Shown piece after piece: positions 1-8,428 of a stretch of DNA of 64,000 nt (positions are counted from its first letter, which is position 1; each line of letters starts with the position of its first letter). Below the pieces are notes generated by a model that searched no databases, was not told where the DNA came from, and was given only the letters and a program-made list of their open reading frames with translations. Made by a program: the position numbers and the translations under genes. Origin of the DNA: Longimicrobium sp. (lineage in GTDB: Bacteria > Gemmatimonadota > Gemmatimonadetes > Longimicrobiales > Longimicrobiaceae); NCBI GenBank assembly GCA_036389135.1, contig DASVQP010000124.1:40020-104019 (forward strand), read 5' to 3'.

Positions 1-114
1 CCCCTCACCGTGCGCCCCGACGGCACCATCGCCCTCCCCGAGCGCCCCGGCCTCGGCGTCGTCCTGAACCCCGAAACGGTGGAGCGGTATCGCGTCGAGC
101 GGCACGGGCCATAG
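1..114 (+). CDS. C-terminal tail of an enolase-superfamily (mandelate racemase/muconate lactonizing-type) sugar-acid dehydratase, partial
   Basis: Only the last 37 codons are in the window; the frame is open from base 1 to a TAG stop at 112-114. The peptide contains DGTIALPERPGLGV followed by LNPETVERYRV. This is the usual end of mandelate racemase/muconate lactonizing enzymes, where a G-x-I-x-x-P-x-x-PGLG strand closes the barrel and an N-x-x-x-x-x-x-Y segment follows. Sugar-acid dehydratases such as L-fuconate or L-rhamnonate dehydratase belong here. The downstream genes (SDR, aldehyde dehydrogenase, LarA, FAH hydrolase) fit that role, but the substrate cannot be read from so short a piece. 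Confidence 0.6.
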   Translation, partial: PLTVRPDGTIALPERPGLGVVLNPETVERYRVERHGP

Positions 115-123
115 GGGCAGGTA

Positions 124-240
124 CGGCGTGGCGGAAAGCACGGGCAGCCACGTGGGGCGGCCCCTACGGGATTTGTGCGTTGCGAAATGGTCGAGACGAG
201 GGCAAGGGTGGGCGCGTTGAATCGCGCCCCTACGAGACAT
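124..240. repeat. Interspersed palindromic repeat, family A
   Basis: Two hairpin units lie here. One reads gggcagcc-acgtgg-ggcggcccctac; the second is ggcgcg-ttgaat-cgcgcccctac. Similar units, always followed by ctac, recur near 7970, 11100, 11165, 38315, 38375, 45318, 45390 and 45455. They look like REP-type palindromes. Confidence 0.7.
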
Positions 241-244
241 TGGT

Positions 245-355
245 GCGGCGCGCGGAGTTCCAGCCCCCTCTCTCGATGACAGGAGGGCGCAGCCCTCTCC
301 TGTTATCGGGAGAGGGGGCAGTCGGGTGTAACGAGACGGGGGTGAGGGCCCCCGC
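245..355. repeat. Interspersed palindromic repeat, family B
   Basis: The core is an imperfect long inverted repeat, ccccctctctcgatgacagg paired with cctgttatcgggagaggggg. It is followed by a gacgggggtgagggccc tail. The same core and tail recur near 53200 and 60760, and partially near 45500. Confidence 0.7.
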
Positions 356-378
356 ACCATCCCAACACCAGAGGCGGC

Positions 379-1140
379 GTGCGGCTAGACAACAAGGCGG
401 CGGTGATCACGGGCGCGGGATCGGGGATTGGGCGGGCGATGGCGCTCCTCTTCGCGCGCGAGGGAGCCCGCGTGCTGGCCGCGGACCTCGACGGTGACGC
501 GGCGGAGGCGACCGCTGCGATGGTGCACGCCGAGGGCGGGCTCTGCCTGCCGCACACGGTGGACGCGAGCGAGCCGGAGCAGGTGCGCCGCATGATCAAG
601 CGGATAATCTCCGAGATGCGCCGCATCGACGTCCTGTGCAACAACGCGGGGATCGGCTCCACCACCGACGCCGTGGAGTGCGAGCCGGAGGATTGGGACC
701 GCGTGATGGCCGTCAACGTCCGCAGCGTCTTCCTGGGGTGCAAGTACGCGCTGCCGCACATGGTGAAGCGGGGGCGCGGCGCCATCGTCAACACCGCCTC
801 GGTGGCGGGGATGGTAGGGGTGCCGAAGCGCGCATCGTACTGCGCCAGCAAGGGCGCCGTCATCGCGCTCACCCGGCAGGTGGCGATGGACTTCGTGAAG
901 CAGGGGATCCGCGTCAACTGCGTCTGCCCCGGCACGGTCGACTCGCCCTGGGTGGAGCGCCTGCTGGCCGGCGCCGAAGACAAGGCCGAAGCGCGCGCAG
1001 CCCTCGAAGCCCGCCAGCCGATGGGCCGCCTGGGCACGCCCGAAGAGGTCGCCGCCGCCGCGCTCTACCTGGCCTCCGACGACGCGGCGTTCGTGACCGG
1101 CACCTCCATCGTACTCGACGGCGGCTGGACCGCCGCCTGA
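379..1140 (+). CDS. SDR-family NAD-dependent dehydrogenase, probably a 2-keto-3-deoxy-sugar-acid 4-dehydrogenase
   Basis: A 253-residue classical short-chain dehydrogenase with a GTG start. TGAGSGIG at residues 11-18 binds the dinucleotide, and Asp36 at the end of strand 2 favours NAD over NADP. NNAG is at 88-91 and the catalytic Ser141, Tyr154 and Lys158 are present. The segment CPGTVDSPW at 183-191 resembles 2-keto-3-deoxy-L-fuconate dehydrogenases and the BDH2 group. With the FAH-family hydrolase downstream this suggests oxidation of a 2-keto-3-deoxy sugar acid to a 2,4-diketo acid. Membership of the SDR family is certain; the substrate is inferred from context. The next gene starts 15 bases after the stop, so the two are probably co-transcribed. 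Confidence 0.85.
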   Translation: MRLDNKAAVITGAGSGIGRAMALLFAREGARVLAADLDGDAAEATAAMVHAEGGLCLPHTVDASEPEQVRRMIKRIISEMRRIDVLCNNAGIGSTTDAVECEPEDWDRVMAVNVRSVFLGCKYALPHMVKRGRGAIVNTASVAGMVGVPKRASYCASKGAVIALTRQVAMDFVKQGIRVNCVCPGTVDSPWVERLLAGAEDKAEARAALEARQPMGRLGTPEEVAAAALYLASDDAAFVTGTSIVLDGGWTAA

Positions 1141-1155
1141 CCAAAGGGAAAGCAG

Positions 1156-2676
1156 ATGCAGTCCGAAGCACGTCTCGAAAGCCACGCGATGCGGATCGGC
1201 GGGGAGTGGCGCGGCGCCGCCGGCGGCGCGGTGCGGCCGGTGGTCAACCCGGCCACCGGCGAAGCGTTCGCCGAGGTGCCGGAGGGGACGCGCGACGACG
1301 CCCGCGCCGCACTGGAAGCGGCCCGCGCCGCGCAGCCCGCCTGGGAAGCGCTCAGCGGCGTGCAGCGCGCCGCGTACCTCACCCGCATCGCGAGGGCGAT
1401 CGAGGCGGACGCCGAGCGGCTGGCGCGCGTGGTGGTGCGCGAGCAGGGGAAGCCGCTGGTGGAGGCGCACGGCGAGATCGGCGGCACGGCGGGCTTCTTC
1501 GACTACTTCACCTCCTTTGCGCGCGCCCCCGCCGGCGAGATCCTTCCCTCCGACGCGCCGGACGAGGACATCTGGATCCGCAACGTTCCCTACGGCGTGG
1601 TGGCGGCCATCATCCCGTGGAACTACCCGGCGGCCCTCTTCGCCCGCAAGGTGGCGCCGGCGCTGATGGCCGGGAACACCATCGTGGTGAAGCCGCACGA
1701 AGACACTCCGCTCAGCGCCCTGGAGCTGGCCCGCATCTGCGAGGCGGCGGGGCTGCCGCCCGGCGTCGTCAACGTGGTGACGGGCGCCGGGCGTGAGGTG
1801 GGCGACGCGCTGGTCCGCGACCGCAACACCAACCTGGTGACGGTCACCGGCTCCGTGCGCGCCGGCCGCGAGATCCTGGCCGCCGCCGCCGAGAACATCA
1901 CCGTCGTCTCGCTGGAGCTGGGCGGCAAGGCGCCCTTCATCGTGATGGAGGATGCCGACGTGGAGCTCGCCGTGCGGCACGCCATCCACGCGCGCTTCGT
2001 GAACTGCGGCCAGGTGTGCACCTGCAACGAGCGCACGTACGTCCACCGCAGCGTCTTCGACCGCTTCCTGGAGCGCTACGTCGCCCTGGCCGGCGGGCTG
2101 CGCATAGGGGACCCCATGCGCTCCGACATCGACCTGGGCCCCAAGGTCAACGAGGCCGAAGTGGTCAAAGTGGACGAAATGGTAGCGCGTGCTCGCCAGC
2201 AGGGGGCGGAGGTCGTGCTGGGCGGCCGGCGTCCCGAGGGCGGCGAGTTCGGTCGCGGCTTCTGGTACCAGCCGACCGTGCTCACCGGGGTGCGCAACGA
2301 CATGGAGATCATGCAGCAGGAGGTCTTCGGCCCCGTGTCGCCGGTGATGGCGTTCGACGACTTCGACGAGGCGATCGCGCTCGCCAACGACACGCCGTAC
2401 GGCCTGAGCGCCTACCTCTTCACGAGCGACCTCAAGAAGATGATGCGCGCCGTGAAGGGGCTGCGCTGCGGCGAGGTGTACATCAACAAGATCGGGCCCG
2501 AGCAGTTCCAGGGCTTCCACGCCGGCTACGGCCTCAGCGGGATGGGCGGCGACGACGGACACCACGGCTACGCCCACTACTTCCGCAAAAAGACCGTCTA
2601 CGTGAGCTACGGCGATGGGTCCACGGAGGGGATGATGCCGTACGGCTCGGCCGCCGCCCCGCTGCCGCCGCAGTAG
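1156..2676 (+). CDS. Aldehyde dehydrogenase, AldA (lactaldehyde/glycolaldehyde) type
   Basis: A 506-residue NAD(P)-dependent aldehyde dehydrogenase of normal length. PWNYP near 154-158 carries the oxyanion Asn156. The general base Glu254 lies in LELGGK, and the nucleophile Cys288 lies in NCGQVCTC. The stretch FVNCGQVCTCNERTYV is close to E. coli lactaldehyde dehydrogenase AldA, more so than to betaine- or succinate-semialdehyde enzymes. In this operon it would oxidise L-lactaldehyde released from a deoxy-sugar acid to lactate. The ATG start follows a purine-rich aaagggaaag. It sits between the SDR and the LarA homologue; the LarA start codon comes 2 bases after its stop. Confidence 0.85.
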   Translation: MQSEARLESHAMRIGGEWRGAAGGAVRPVVNPATGEAFAEVPEGTRDDARAALEAARAAQPAWEALSGVQRAAYLTRIARAIEADAERLARVVVREQGKPLVEAHGEIGGTAGFFDYFTSFARAPAGEILPSDAPDEDIWIRNVPYGVVAAIIPWNYPAALFARKVAPALMAGNTIVVKPHEDTPLSALELARICEAAGLPPGVVNVVTGAGREVGDALVRDRNTNLVTVTGSVRAGREILAAAAENITVVSLELGGKAPFIVMEDADVELAVRHAIHARFVNCGQVCTCNERTYVHRSVFDRFLERYVALAGGLRIGDPMRSDIDLGPKVNEAEVVKVDEMVARARQQGAEVVLGGRRPEGGEFGRGFWYQPTVLTGVRNDMEIMQQEVFGPVSPVMAFDDFDEAIALANDTPYGLSAYLFTSDLKKMMRAVKGLRCGEVYINKIGPEQFQGFHAGYGLSGMGGDDGHHGYAHYFRKKTVYVSYGDGSTEGMMPYGSAAAPLPPQ

Positions 2677-2678
2677 CC

Positions 2679-3941
2679 GTGCGCGTCTCGCTCGCCTACG
2701 GCCGCGGCCGGCTGCAGGTGGCCGTCCCCGACGACGCGGTGGTGATCTCGCCCCACGAGCTCCCGGGGCTGCGGGACGAGCACGCGGCCTTCCTGGAAGC
2801 CGTGCGCGCTCCCACCGCCGCGGCGCCGCTGCGCGAGCTGGCCACGGAGCGGTCCACCGTCGCCATCTCCATCTCGGACATCACGCGCCCCACGCCCAGC
2901 GAGCGCCTGGTCCCCTGGATCATGGCGGAGCTGGCGCACGTGCCGCGCGAAAACTTCGTGATCCTGAACGGCACCGGCTCGCACCGCCCCAACACGCGCG
3001 ACGAGCTGGTGACGATGCTCGGCGCGGACATCGTGGGCACGGTGCGCATCGTCAACCACGACGCCTTTGCGGAGGCGGGGCTCACCCGCGTGGGCGACAC
3101 CCCACTCGGCGGCGAGGTGTGGGTGAGCGACGAGTGGCTGCGGGCGGACGTCCGGATCGTGACGGGCTTCGTGGAGCCGCACTTCTTCGCGGGCTTCAGC
3201 GGCGGCCCCAAGGGGGTGATCCCCGCGCTGGCGGGGATCCGCACCATCAAGCACCTCCACAGCGCGCGCATGATCGGCGACCCGGGCTCCACCTGGGCGC
3301 GGCTGGAGGGGAACCCGGTGCAGGAGGAGATCCGCGCGGCGGTGGCGATGGCTCCGCCGCACTTCCTGGTCAACGTCGCCATCAATCCGCAACGCGAGAT
3401 CACGGGCGTTTGGGCGGGCCACTACCTGCAGGCGCACCAGGAAGCGTGCCGCTTCGTGGCGCGCCACGCCACCCGCGCGGTGGACCGCGCCTTCGACGTC
3501 GTCCTCTCCACCAACAGCGGCTACCCGCTGGACCAGAGCGTCTACCAGGCGGTGAAGGGGATGAGCGCCGCGGCGCGCATCGTGAAGCCCGGCGGCGCCA
3601 TCGTCGTCGCCGCCGAGTGCAGCGACGGCCTTCCCGACCACGGCAGCTTCAAGGACCTCCTGCGCATGCGCGAGTCCGCCGAAGACCTCCTGCGCATGAT
3701 CGAGGAGCCCGGCTTCGAGATGCACGACCAGTGGCAGGCGCAGTGTCAAGCGCTGGTGCAGCGCCGCGCCGAGGTGCACCTTTTCTCCGCCCTGCCGCCG
3801 GACACCGTGCGCTCCGCCATGCTCATCCCCAGCGCCGACATAGAGGCGACCCTGAGCCAACTGCTCCACCGCTACGGCCCCGCCGCCCGCGTCGCCGTTC
3901 TGCCCGAGGGCCCGCAGACCGTAGCCCACGTAACCGCGTAG
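2679..3941 (+). CDS. LarA-family nickel-pincer hydroxyacid racemase/epimerase
   Basis: A 420-residue protein starting at a GTG two bases after the aldehyde dehydrogenase stop. It has the LarA motifs DITRPTP, GSHRPN, EPHFFAGFSGGPKGVIPA and IKHLHSA. The catalytic and cofactor residues of Lactobacillus LarA (His108, His174, Lys184, His200) map to His102, His168, Lys178 and His194, a constant offset of six. So the nickel-pincer cofactor site, including the lysine that holds the pincer, looks intact. The known family role is C2 racemisation or epimerisation of alpha-hydroxyacids. Lactate racemisation fits a lactate-producing operon, but a sugar acid is also possible. No larB, larC or larE cofactor-synthesis gene is in this window. 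Confidence 0.85.
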   Translation: MRVSLAYGRGRLQVAVPDDAVVISPHELPGLRDEHAAFLEAVRAPTAAAPLRELATERSTVAISISDITRPTPSERLVPWIMAELAHVPRENFVILNGTGSHRPNTRDELVTMLGADIVGTVRIVNHDAFAEAGLTRVGDTPLGGEVWVSDEWLRADVRIVTGFVEPHFFAGFSGGPKGVIPALAGIRTIKHLHSARMIGDPGSTWARLEGNPVQEEIRAAVAMAPPHFLVNVAINPQREITGVWAGHYLQAHQEACRFVARHATRAVDRAFDVVLSTNSGYPLDQSVYQAVKGMSAAARIVKPGGAIVVAAECSDGLPDHGSFKDLLRMRESAEDLLRMIEEPGFEMHDQWQAQCQALVQRRAEVHLFSALPPDTVRSAMLIPSADIEATLSQLLHRYGPAARVAVLPEGPQTVAHVTA

Positions 3942-3967
3942 AAGAGAACACCGCACCAACCCTTTCC

Positions 3968-4045
3968 AACCTCCCCCTCCCCCAGGCAGTTTTGGGGGAG
4001 GGGGATGCGTCGCGGAGCGACGCTGGGGGAGAGGGCCCACACAAC
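3968..4045. repeat. Interspersed palindromic repeat, family B (short form)
   Basis: An inverted repeat pairs ctccccctcccccag with tgggggaggggg around a short loop. A gggggagagggcccac tail follows. It lies between larA-like and the FAH gene and may weaken or regulate read-through. Confidence 0.65.
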
Positions 4046-4056
4046 CGGAGCACCCG

Positions 4057-4923
4057 ATGAAGCTGGTGACGTACGAAGCAGAGGGCCGCGCGCGGATCGG
4101 CGCGCTCGTCGAGGGCGGAGTGGTGGACCTGGGGACGGTCGCGGCGGACATGCTGTCGCTGATCGAGCGCGGCGAAGCGGGGCTGGACGACGCCCGCGCC
4201 GCCGTGGAAGCCGCGAGCGACGTCCTCCCGATGGAGCGCGTGCGGCTTCTCGCGCCGATCCCGCGGCCGCGCAAGAACATCGTGTGCCTGGGGATGAACT
4301 ACGCGGAGCATGCGTACGAGTCGGCCCGGGCGAAGGGGCTGCCGGAGAAGCTCCCCGAGCACCCCGTCTTCTTCACCAAGTCCCCCACCACCGTCATCGG
4401 CCACGGCGCCGAGATCCCGCTCGATCCCGCGATCACCACGCAGCTCGACTGGGAGGTGGAGCTTGGCTTCGTGCTGGGTCGCACGGGAAAGAACATCGCC
4501 AGGGAAGACGCGCTCGGCTACATCTTCGGCTACACCGTCATCAACGACATCTCGGCGCGCGACCTCCAGAACCGGCACCAGCAGTTCTTCAAGGGGAAGA
4601 GCCTGGACGGCACCTGCCCCATGGGCCCGTGCATCGTCACCGCCGACGAGCTGCCGGACGCGGGGGATCTCGCTCTCTCGCTGCGGGTGAACGGAAAGAC
4701 GATGCAGGACAGCCGCACGCGCGACCTGGTCTTCGACATCCCCACCATCATCGCCGTGCTCTCGCGCGGGCAGACGGTGGAGGCGGGCGACGTGGTCTCC
4801 ACCGGCACGCCCAGCGGCGTGGGGATGGGGCTCGATCCGCAGACCTGGCTCAAGCCGGGCGACGTGCTGGAGGCGGAGATCGAGCGCATCGGCGTGCTGC
4901 GCAACACGGTCGCCGCCGCGTAG
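4057..4923 (+). CDS. Fumarylacetoacetate hydrolase-family protein, probable 2,4-diketo-3-deoxy sugar-acid hydrolase
   Basis: A 288-residue FAH-superfamily enzyme. NYAEHA at 81-86 and FTK at 106-108 line the active site. Glu133/Glu135 in DWEVELGF and the NDISARD motif at 163-169 supply metal ligands. KSLDGTCPMGP at 181-191 is the lid segment. Family members cleave acylpyruvates in an Mg2+- or Mn2+-dependent way. With the neighbouring SDR and dehydratase, the expected reaction is splitting of a 2,4-diketo-3-deoxy acid to pyruvate plus lactate. Alternatives are ureidoglycolate lyase-like or acylpyruvase activity. The next coding region begins two bases after its stop. Confidence 0.85.
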   Translation: MKLVTYEAEGRARIGALVEGGVVDLGTVAADMLSLIERGEAGLDDARAAVEAASDVLPMERVRLLAPIPRPRKNIVCLGMNYAEHAYESARAKGLPEKLPEHPVFFTKSPTTVIGHGAEIPLDPAITTQLDWEVELGFVLGRTGKNIAREDALGYIFGYTVINDISARDLQNRHQQFFKGKSLDGTCPMGPCIVTADELPDAGDLALSLRVNGKTMQDSRTRDLVFDIPTIIAVLSRGQTVEAGDVVSTGTPSGVGMGLDPQTWLKPGDVLEAEIERIGVLRNTVAAA

Positions 4924-4925
4924 CC

Positions 4926-7196
4926 GTGCAGCCGTACCCCGGCCCGGCGGACCCCGCGCTCCTCGCGCTCAACCCATACGAGGCGCGCACCGCGGCGGCG
5001 ATCTTCGAGCGGATGTTTCCGGCCGACGAGCATGGCCCGGGCGCCGCCGAGCTGGGCGTGCTCGCGTACCTGGACCGCGCGCTCGCCGGTGCCTACCGCG
5101 ACCGCGTGGACGAGTACCGCGTGGGGCTGGCGAGCTTCGACCGCGTCGCCTGCCGCCGCCACGACCGCCCCTTCGCCGAGTGCGCGCCCGCCGAGCAGGA
5201 CGCGCTCCTGGCCGAGCTGGAGGCGGGGACGCTGGACGGCTTCCACGTGCCGCCGCCGCGCGACTTCTTTGCGATGCTGCGGCAGCACCTGCAGGAAGGG
5301 CTCTTCGCCGACCCCGCGTACGGCGGGAACCGGGGGAAGGCGGGATGGCGCTTCCTGGGGCACCCGGGCGTCTGGTTCGAGAACACGGCGGAGGAGAACC
5401 TCGCCACCGAGCCCGCCACCAAGAACGGGATCATTCTGTCGCTGGCCGACGTGGGCTACTCGCTGGACGGCGGCCCGCGCGAGCCGGTGGAGATCCCCGG
5501 CTACGATCCGCAGCGCGGCGCCGAGCCCCCCGCCGGCGCCGCCGACGTCGTGCTGGTGGGCGTGGGCGCTGCGGGGGCGATGGCGGCGTCCATCCTCTGC
5601 GCGGCGGGGCTGCGCGTGGTGGGGCTGGAGGCGGGCCCCTGGCGCACGAAGCGCGACTTCGTGCCGGACGAGCTGGGGTCGTCGTACTACTGCCGCGGCG
5701 GAATGGGCCCCAAGTTCCTGGCCGAGACGCCGCGCTGGCGCCGCAACGAGAACGAGCCCACCCGCCCCGCCACCTTTACCCTGGGGCGGATGATGAACGG
5801 CGTGGGCGGCTCCGTCATCCACTGGGGCGGTGCGCTCCGTCGCTGCCATCCGCACCACTTCCGCTTCCTCTCCCACTTGCGCGAGACCGGCGCGGACCGG
5901 CTCCTTCCCGAGGGGCACACGCTGGCCGACTGGCCGGTCTTGTACGACGAGCTGGAGCCTTATTACACCGCGCTGGAGCAGCACATCGGCGTCGCGGGCG
6001 ACGCGCGCGCCAACCCGTTCGTGCCGCGCGCCGGCGAGTACCCGCTGCCGCCGGTGCGCCCCTTTCGCATGGGCGAGCTCTTCCGCCAGGGGGCCGAGGC
6101 GCTGGGGCTGCATCCGTACCCCACCCCCGTGGCCGTCAATAGCGAGCCGTACAACGGCAATCCTGCCATCACCTACTGCGCGTGGAGCGGCGGCTTCGGC
6201 CCCTTCAATGACGAGCGCTGGCACCCGGGGCAGACCTGGGTCCCACAGGCGCTCGCCACCGGCAACTTCGACCTGCGCACCCACTGTCGGGTCCTCCGTG
6301 TGCTGACCGACGGCGACGGGCACGCAAGCGGCGTGGAGTACGTGGACGCCAACGGCACCGCGCGCGTGCAGGAGGCGCGCACGGTGATCCTGTGCAGCTA
6401 CACATTCGAGAACGTGCGGCTGATGCTGCTTTCCGGGAGCACGCGGCATCCGAAGGGGGTGGGGAACGACGCGGGGCAGGTGGGGAAGCACGTCATGAGC
6501 AAGCTGTGGTCGGACGTCTCGGGCCACTTCCCCGGCGTGGTCTTCAACGCCCACACCGGCCCCGCCGCGCAGATGTGGAGCCTGGACGACTACATCTCCG
6601 CGGGCTTCGACTCCGCGGCGCACGGCTTCATCGGCGGCGCGGCGCCCAACGTGGAGAACCAGCGCCTCCCCATCCAGATCAGCCGCGAAGCGCTCCCGCC
6701 GGAGGTGCGCTCGTGGGGCCGCCCGTACCGCGACCACCTGCGCGAGTGGCAGCACGTCGCCGCCGTGCGCCTGCAGCCGGACACGCTGCCGTACCACGCC
6801 AACTACCTGGAGCTGGACCCTCGCCACCGCGACCGCAGCGGCCTGGGGCTCCCCCTGCTTCGCATCACCTACGACATGCAGCCCAACGAGCACCGCATGT
6901 CGGAGTTCATGGAAGGCGAGGCGGAGAAGATCCTGCGCGCCATGGGCGCTGCCCGCACCTGGCGCGGGCCCCGCTTCGCCGGCGTGGTGAGCAGCCACGA
7001 GCTGGGCGGGTGCCGGATGGGCCACGACCCCGCCACCTCGGTCGTCGATCCCGATCTCGAGGTCCACGACACGCCCGGGCTGCACGTCTTCGGCACGGCC
7101 GTCTTCCCCTCGTGCCACGGCGTCAACCCCACGCTCACCATGTGGGCAGTCTGCGCCCGCGCCGCGGAGCGCCTCGCCGCCCGCTTGCGCGGGTAA
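4926..7196 (+). CDS. Fused gluconate-2-dehydrogenase subunit 3 + GMC oxidoreductase
   Basis: A 756-residue protein starting at GTG, two bases after the FAH gene. Residues 1 to about 195 resemble the small gamma subunit of gluconate 2-dehydrogenase (NPYEARTAAAIFERMFPAD and a W-x-FLGHPG segment). From about 205 a GMC flavoprotein begins, with the FAD loop GVGAAG at 212-217. The conserved histidine is His691 in SSHELGGCRMG, and Asn734 is in HGVNPTLT; they match the catalytic His/Asn pair of the family. These two parts are usually separate subunits. No Tat or Sec signal is visible at the N-terminus, unlike the usual exported small subunit, and no cytochrome subunit is adjacent. It probably oxidises a sugar or sugar acid; the electron acceptor is unknown. 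Confidence 0.82.
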   Translation: MQPYPGPADPALLALNPYEARTAAAIFERMFPADEHGPGAAELGVLAYLDRALAGAYRDRVDEYRVGLASFDRVACRRHDRPFAECAPAEQDALLAELEAGTLDGFHVPPPRDFFAMLRQHLQEGLFADPAYGGNRGKAGWRFLGHPGVWFENTAEENLATEPATKNGIILSLADVGYSLDGGPREPVEIPGYDPQRGAEPPAGAADVVLVGVGAAGAMAASILCAAGLRVVGLEAGPWRTKRDFVPDELGSSYYCRGGMGPKFLAETPRWRRNENEPTRPATFTLGRMMNGVGGSVIHWGGALRRCHPHHFRFLSHLRETGADRLLPEGHTLADWPVLYDELEPYYTALEQHIGVAGDARANPFVPRAGEYPLPPVRPFRMGELFRQGAEALGLHPYPTPVAVNSEPYNGNPAITYCAWSGGFGPFNDERWHPGQTWVPQALATGNFDLRTHCRVLRVLTDGDGHASGVEYVDANGTARVQEARTVILCSYTFENVRLMLLSGSTRHPKGVGNDAGQVGKHVMSKLWSDVSGHFPGVVFNAHTGPAAQMWSLDDYISAGFDSAAHGFIGGAAPNVENQRLPIQISREALPPEVRSWGRPYRDHLREWQHVAAVRLQPDTLPYHANYLELDPRHRDRSGLGLPLLRITYDMQPNEHRMSEFMEGEAEKILRAMGAARTWRGPRFAGVVSSHELGGCRMGHDPATSVVDPDLEVHDTPGLHVFGTAVFPSCHGVNPTLTMWAVCARAAERLAARLRG

Positions 7197-7202
7197 CCGC
7201 AC

Positions 7203-7937
7203 ATGTCCGCCATGCCCCGCCTCGCGACCGGCCGCCACCCCGGCCCCCAGCTCAGCCCCGAGCAGATCATCGCTACCGTGAGCGCCCTGCGCACGCGCAT
7301 CCACGAGCGCTTCCCCGGCAGCGGCCTCGAGCGTCTCTCGGCCGACCTCCTGCGCATCGCCGAAGCGACGGGGGAGCAGCTCCGCTGGGTGGCGCGCCCC
7401 CACCTGCCATTGCGGGTTGGCGGATGGGCGGCGATCGCGCTCCTGGCGATCGCGCTCGTCTCGCTGGTGCTGCGCATCGACACGCCCGCCCGGGGGTTCA
7501 CCATCGTGGAGCTCCTCCAGACGACCGAGAGCGCCATCAACGACGTGATCCTGCTGGGCGCCGCCGTCTACTTCCTGGCGAGCGCCGAAGCGCGGGTCAA
7601 GCGCCACCGGGCACTGCGCTTCATCCGCGACCTGCGCGCCGTGGCGCACATCGTGGACATGCACCAGCTCACCAAGGATCCGGGCACCCTGGTCAACGTG
7701 GGCAGCGACACGCCCTCCTCCCCGCGCCGCACCCTCAGCCGCTACGAGCTCTCCCGCTACCTCGACTACTGCTCGGAGATGCTGGCCCTCAACAGCAAGC
7801 TCGCCGCCCTCTACGCCCAGAACTTCGACGACCCCGTCGTCCTCGCCGCCGTCGACGAAGTCGAGACGCTGACGACCGGCCTCTCCGCAAAGGTTTGGCA
7901 GAAGATAGTGATCCTGAACTCCGCGAACGCGGAATAG
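7203..7937 (+). CDS. Membrane protein of unknown function
   Basis: A 244-residue protein, ATG six bases after the GMC fusion gene, so it probably belongs to the same transcript. The first 75 residues are soluble. One hydrophobic segment is clear (GWAAIALLAIALVSLVLRI, about 78-96) and a second follows (NDVILLGAAVYFLASA, about 115-130). The last 110 residues are soluble and helical with a conserved-looking RYELSRYLDYCSEMLALNSKLAALY stretch. I recognise no family. It might anchor or regulate the neighbouring oxidoreductase, but nothing in the sequence proves this. Confidence 0.7.
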   Translation: MSAMPRLATGRHPGPQLSPEQIIATVSALRTRIHERFPGSGLERLSADLLRIAEATGEQLRWVARPHLPLRVGGWAAIALLAIALVSLVLRIDTPARGFTIVELLQTTESAINDVILLGAAVYFLASAEARVKRHRALRFIRDLRAVAHIVDMHQLTKDPGTLVNVGSDTPSSPRRTLSRYELSRYLDYCSEMLALNSKLAALYAQNFDDPVVLAAVDEVETLTTGLSAKVWQKIVILNSANAE

Positions 7938-7949
7938 AGTCCTGCGATA

Positions 7950-8115
7950 CACGCGGGCGGCAGGTACGAGGCAAGGGAGGGCGGACACGCAGGTCTGCCC
8001 CTACCGGATGCGCGCGACACGGGCGGATCTGTGCGTACGCCCCTCCCCCAGGTAGTTATTGGGGGAGGGGCCGCGAGGTGACGAGCGGGGGAGGGGGCCC
8101 GCGCCTTCCCCCACC
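7950..8115. repeat. Repeat cluster, families A and B
   Basis: A family A hairpin (gggcggacacgcaggtctgcccctac) is followed by a family B unit that pairs cccctcccccag with tgggggagggg and ends gagcgggggagggggccc. It fills the gap between the catabolic operon and the small gene at 8190. Confidence 0.7.
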
Positions 8116-8189
8116 CCCCCCGCGGGTGTTACCATCAGAACGCAGGCCCGCGGTCAGAAGAGCAAGCACTCACGCTGGGAGGGGAAGCC

Positions 8190-8381
8190 ATGAGGAAGCC
8201 GGTGAGCAAGCACGCGTTGCGCAGGTCGCTCGAGCAGGTCATGGGCGAGGGGATGATCCGCATCGACGAGCCGATCGGGACGGTGGTGGACCGTCTCTGG
8301 CACTTCGTGGAAAAGGAAGCGTTCGAGGGCGACGCGCGAAAGAAGCAGACCGCCCGTCCGCCCGAGCCGGTGGACGTCTGA
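8190..8381 (+). CDS. Small hypothetical protein (63 aa)
   Basis: MRKPVSKHALRRS opens a 63-residue, charged, soluble peptide preceded by a good ribosome site (gggaggggaagcc ATG). It has a helical middle (SLEQVMGEGM, RLWHFVEKEAF) and a disordered, proline-ended tail. No family is recognised. It lies immediately upstream of a histidine kinase gene, and a strong hairpin 57 bases after its stop may end its transcript. Confidence 0.6.
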   Translation: MRKPVSKHALRRSLEQVMGEGMIRIDEPIGTVVDRLWHFVEKEAFEGDARKKQTARPPEPVDV

Positions 8382-8428
8382 GCACCCCCGCCGGGCGGCG
8401 CGCCCGCGACGAGCCGGGAGAGGGCACC

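Noticed and set aside
385..2577. 730-codon minus-strand open frame
   Set aside because: It lies opposite the SDR and aldehyde dehydrogenase genes. High GC removes stops in shadow frames, and the translation is low-complexity (HHLLEVAREE-like, Ala/Arg/His rich) without domains.
4530..7988. 1152-codon minus-strand open frame
   Set aside because: It is antisense to the FAH and GMC genes, has a composition typical of shadow frames and shows no motif.
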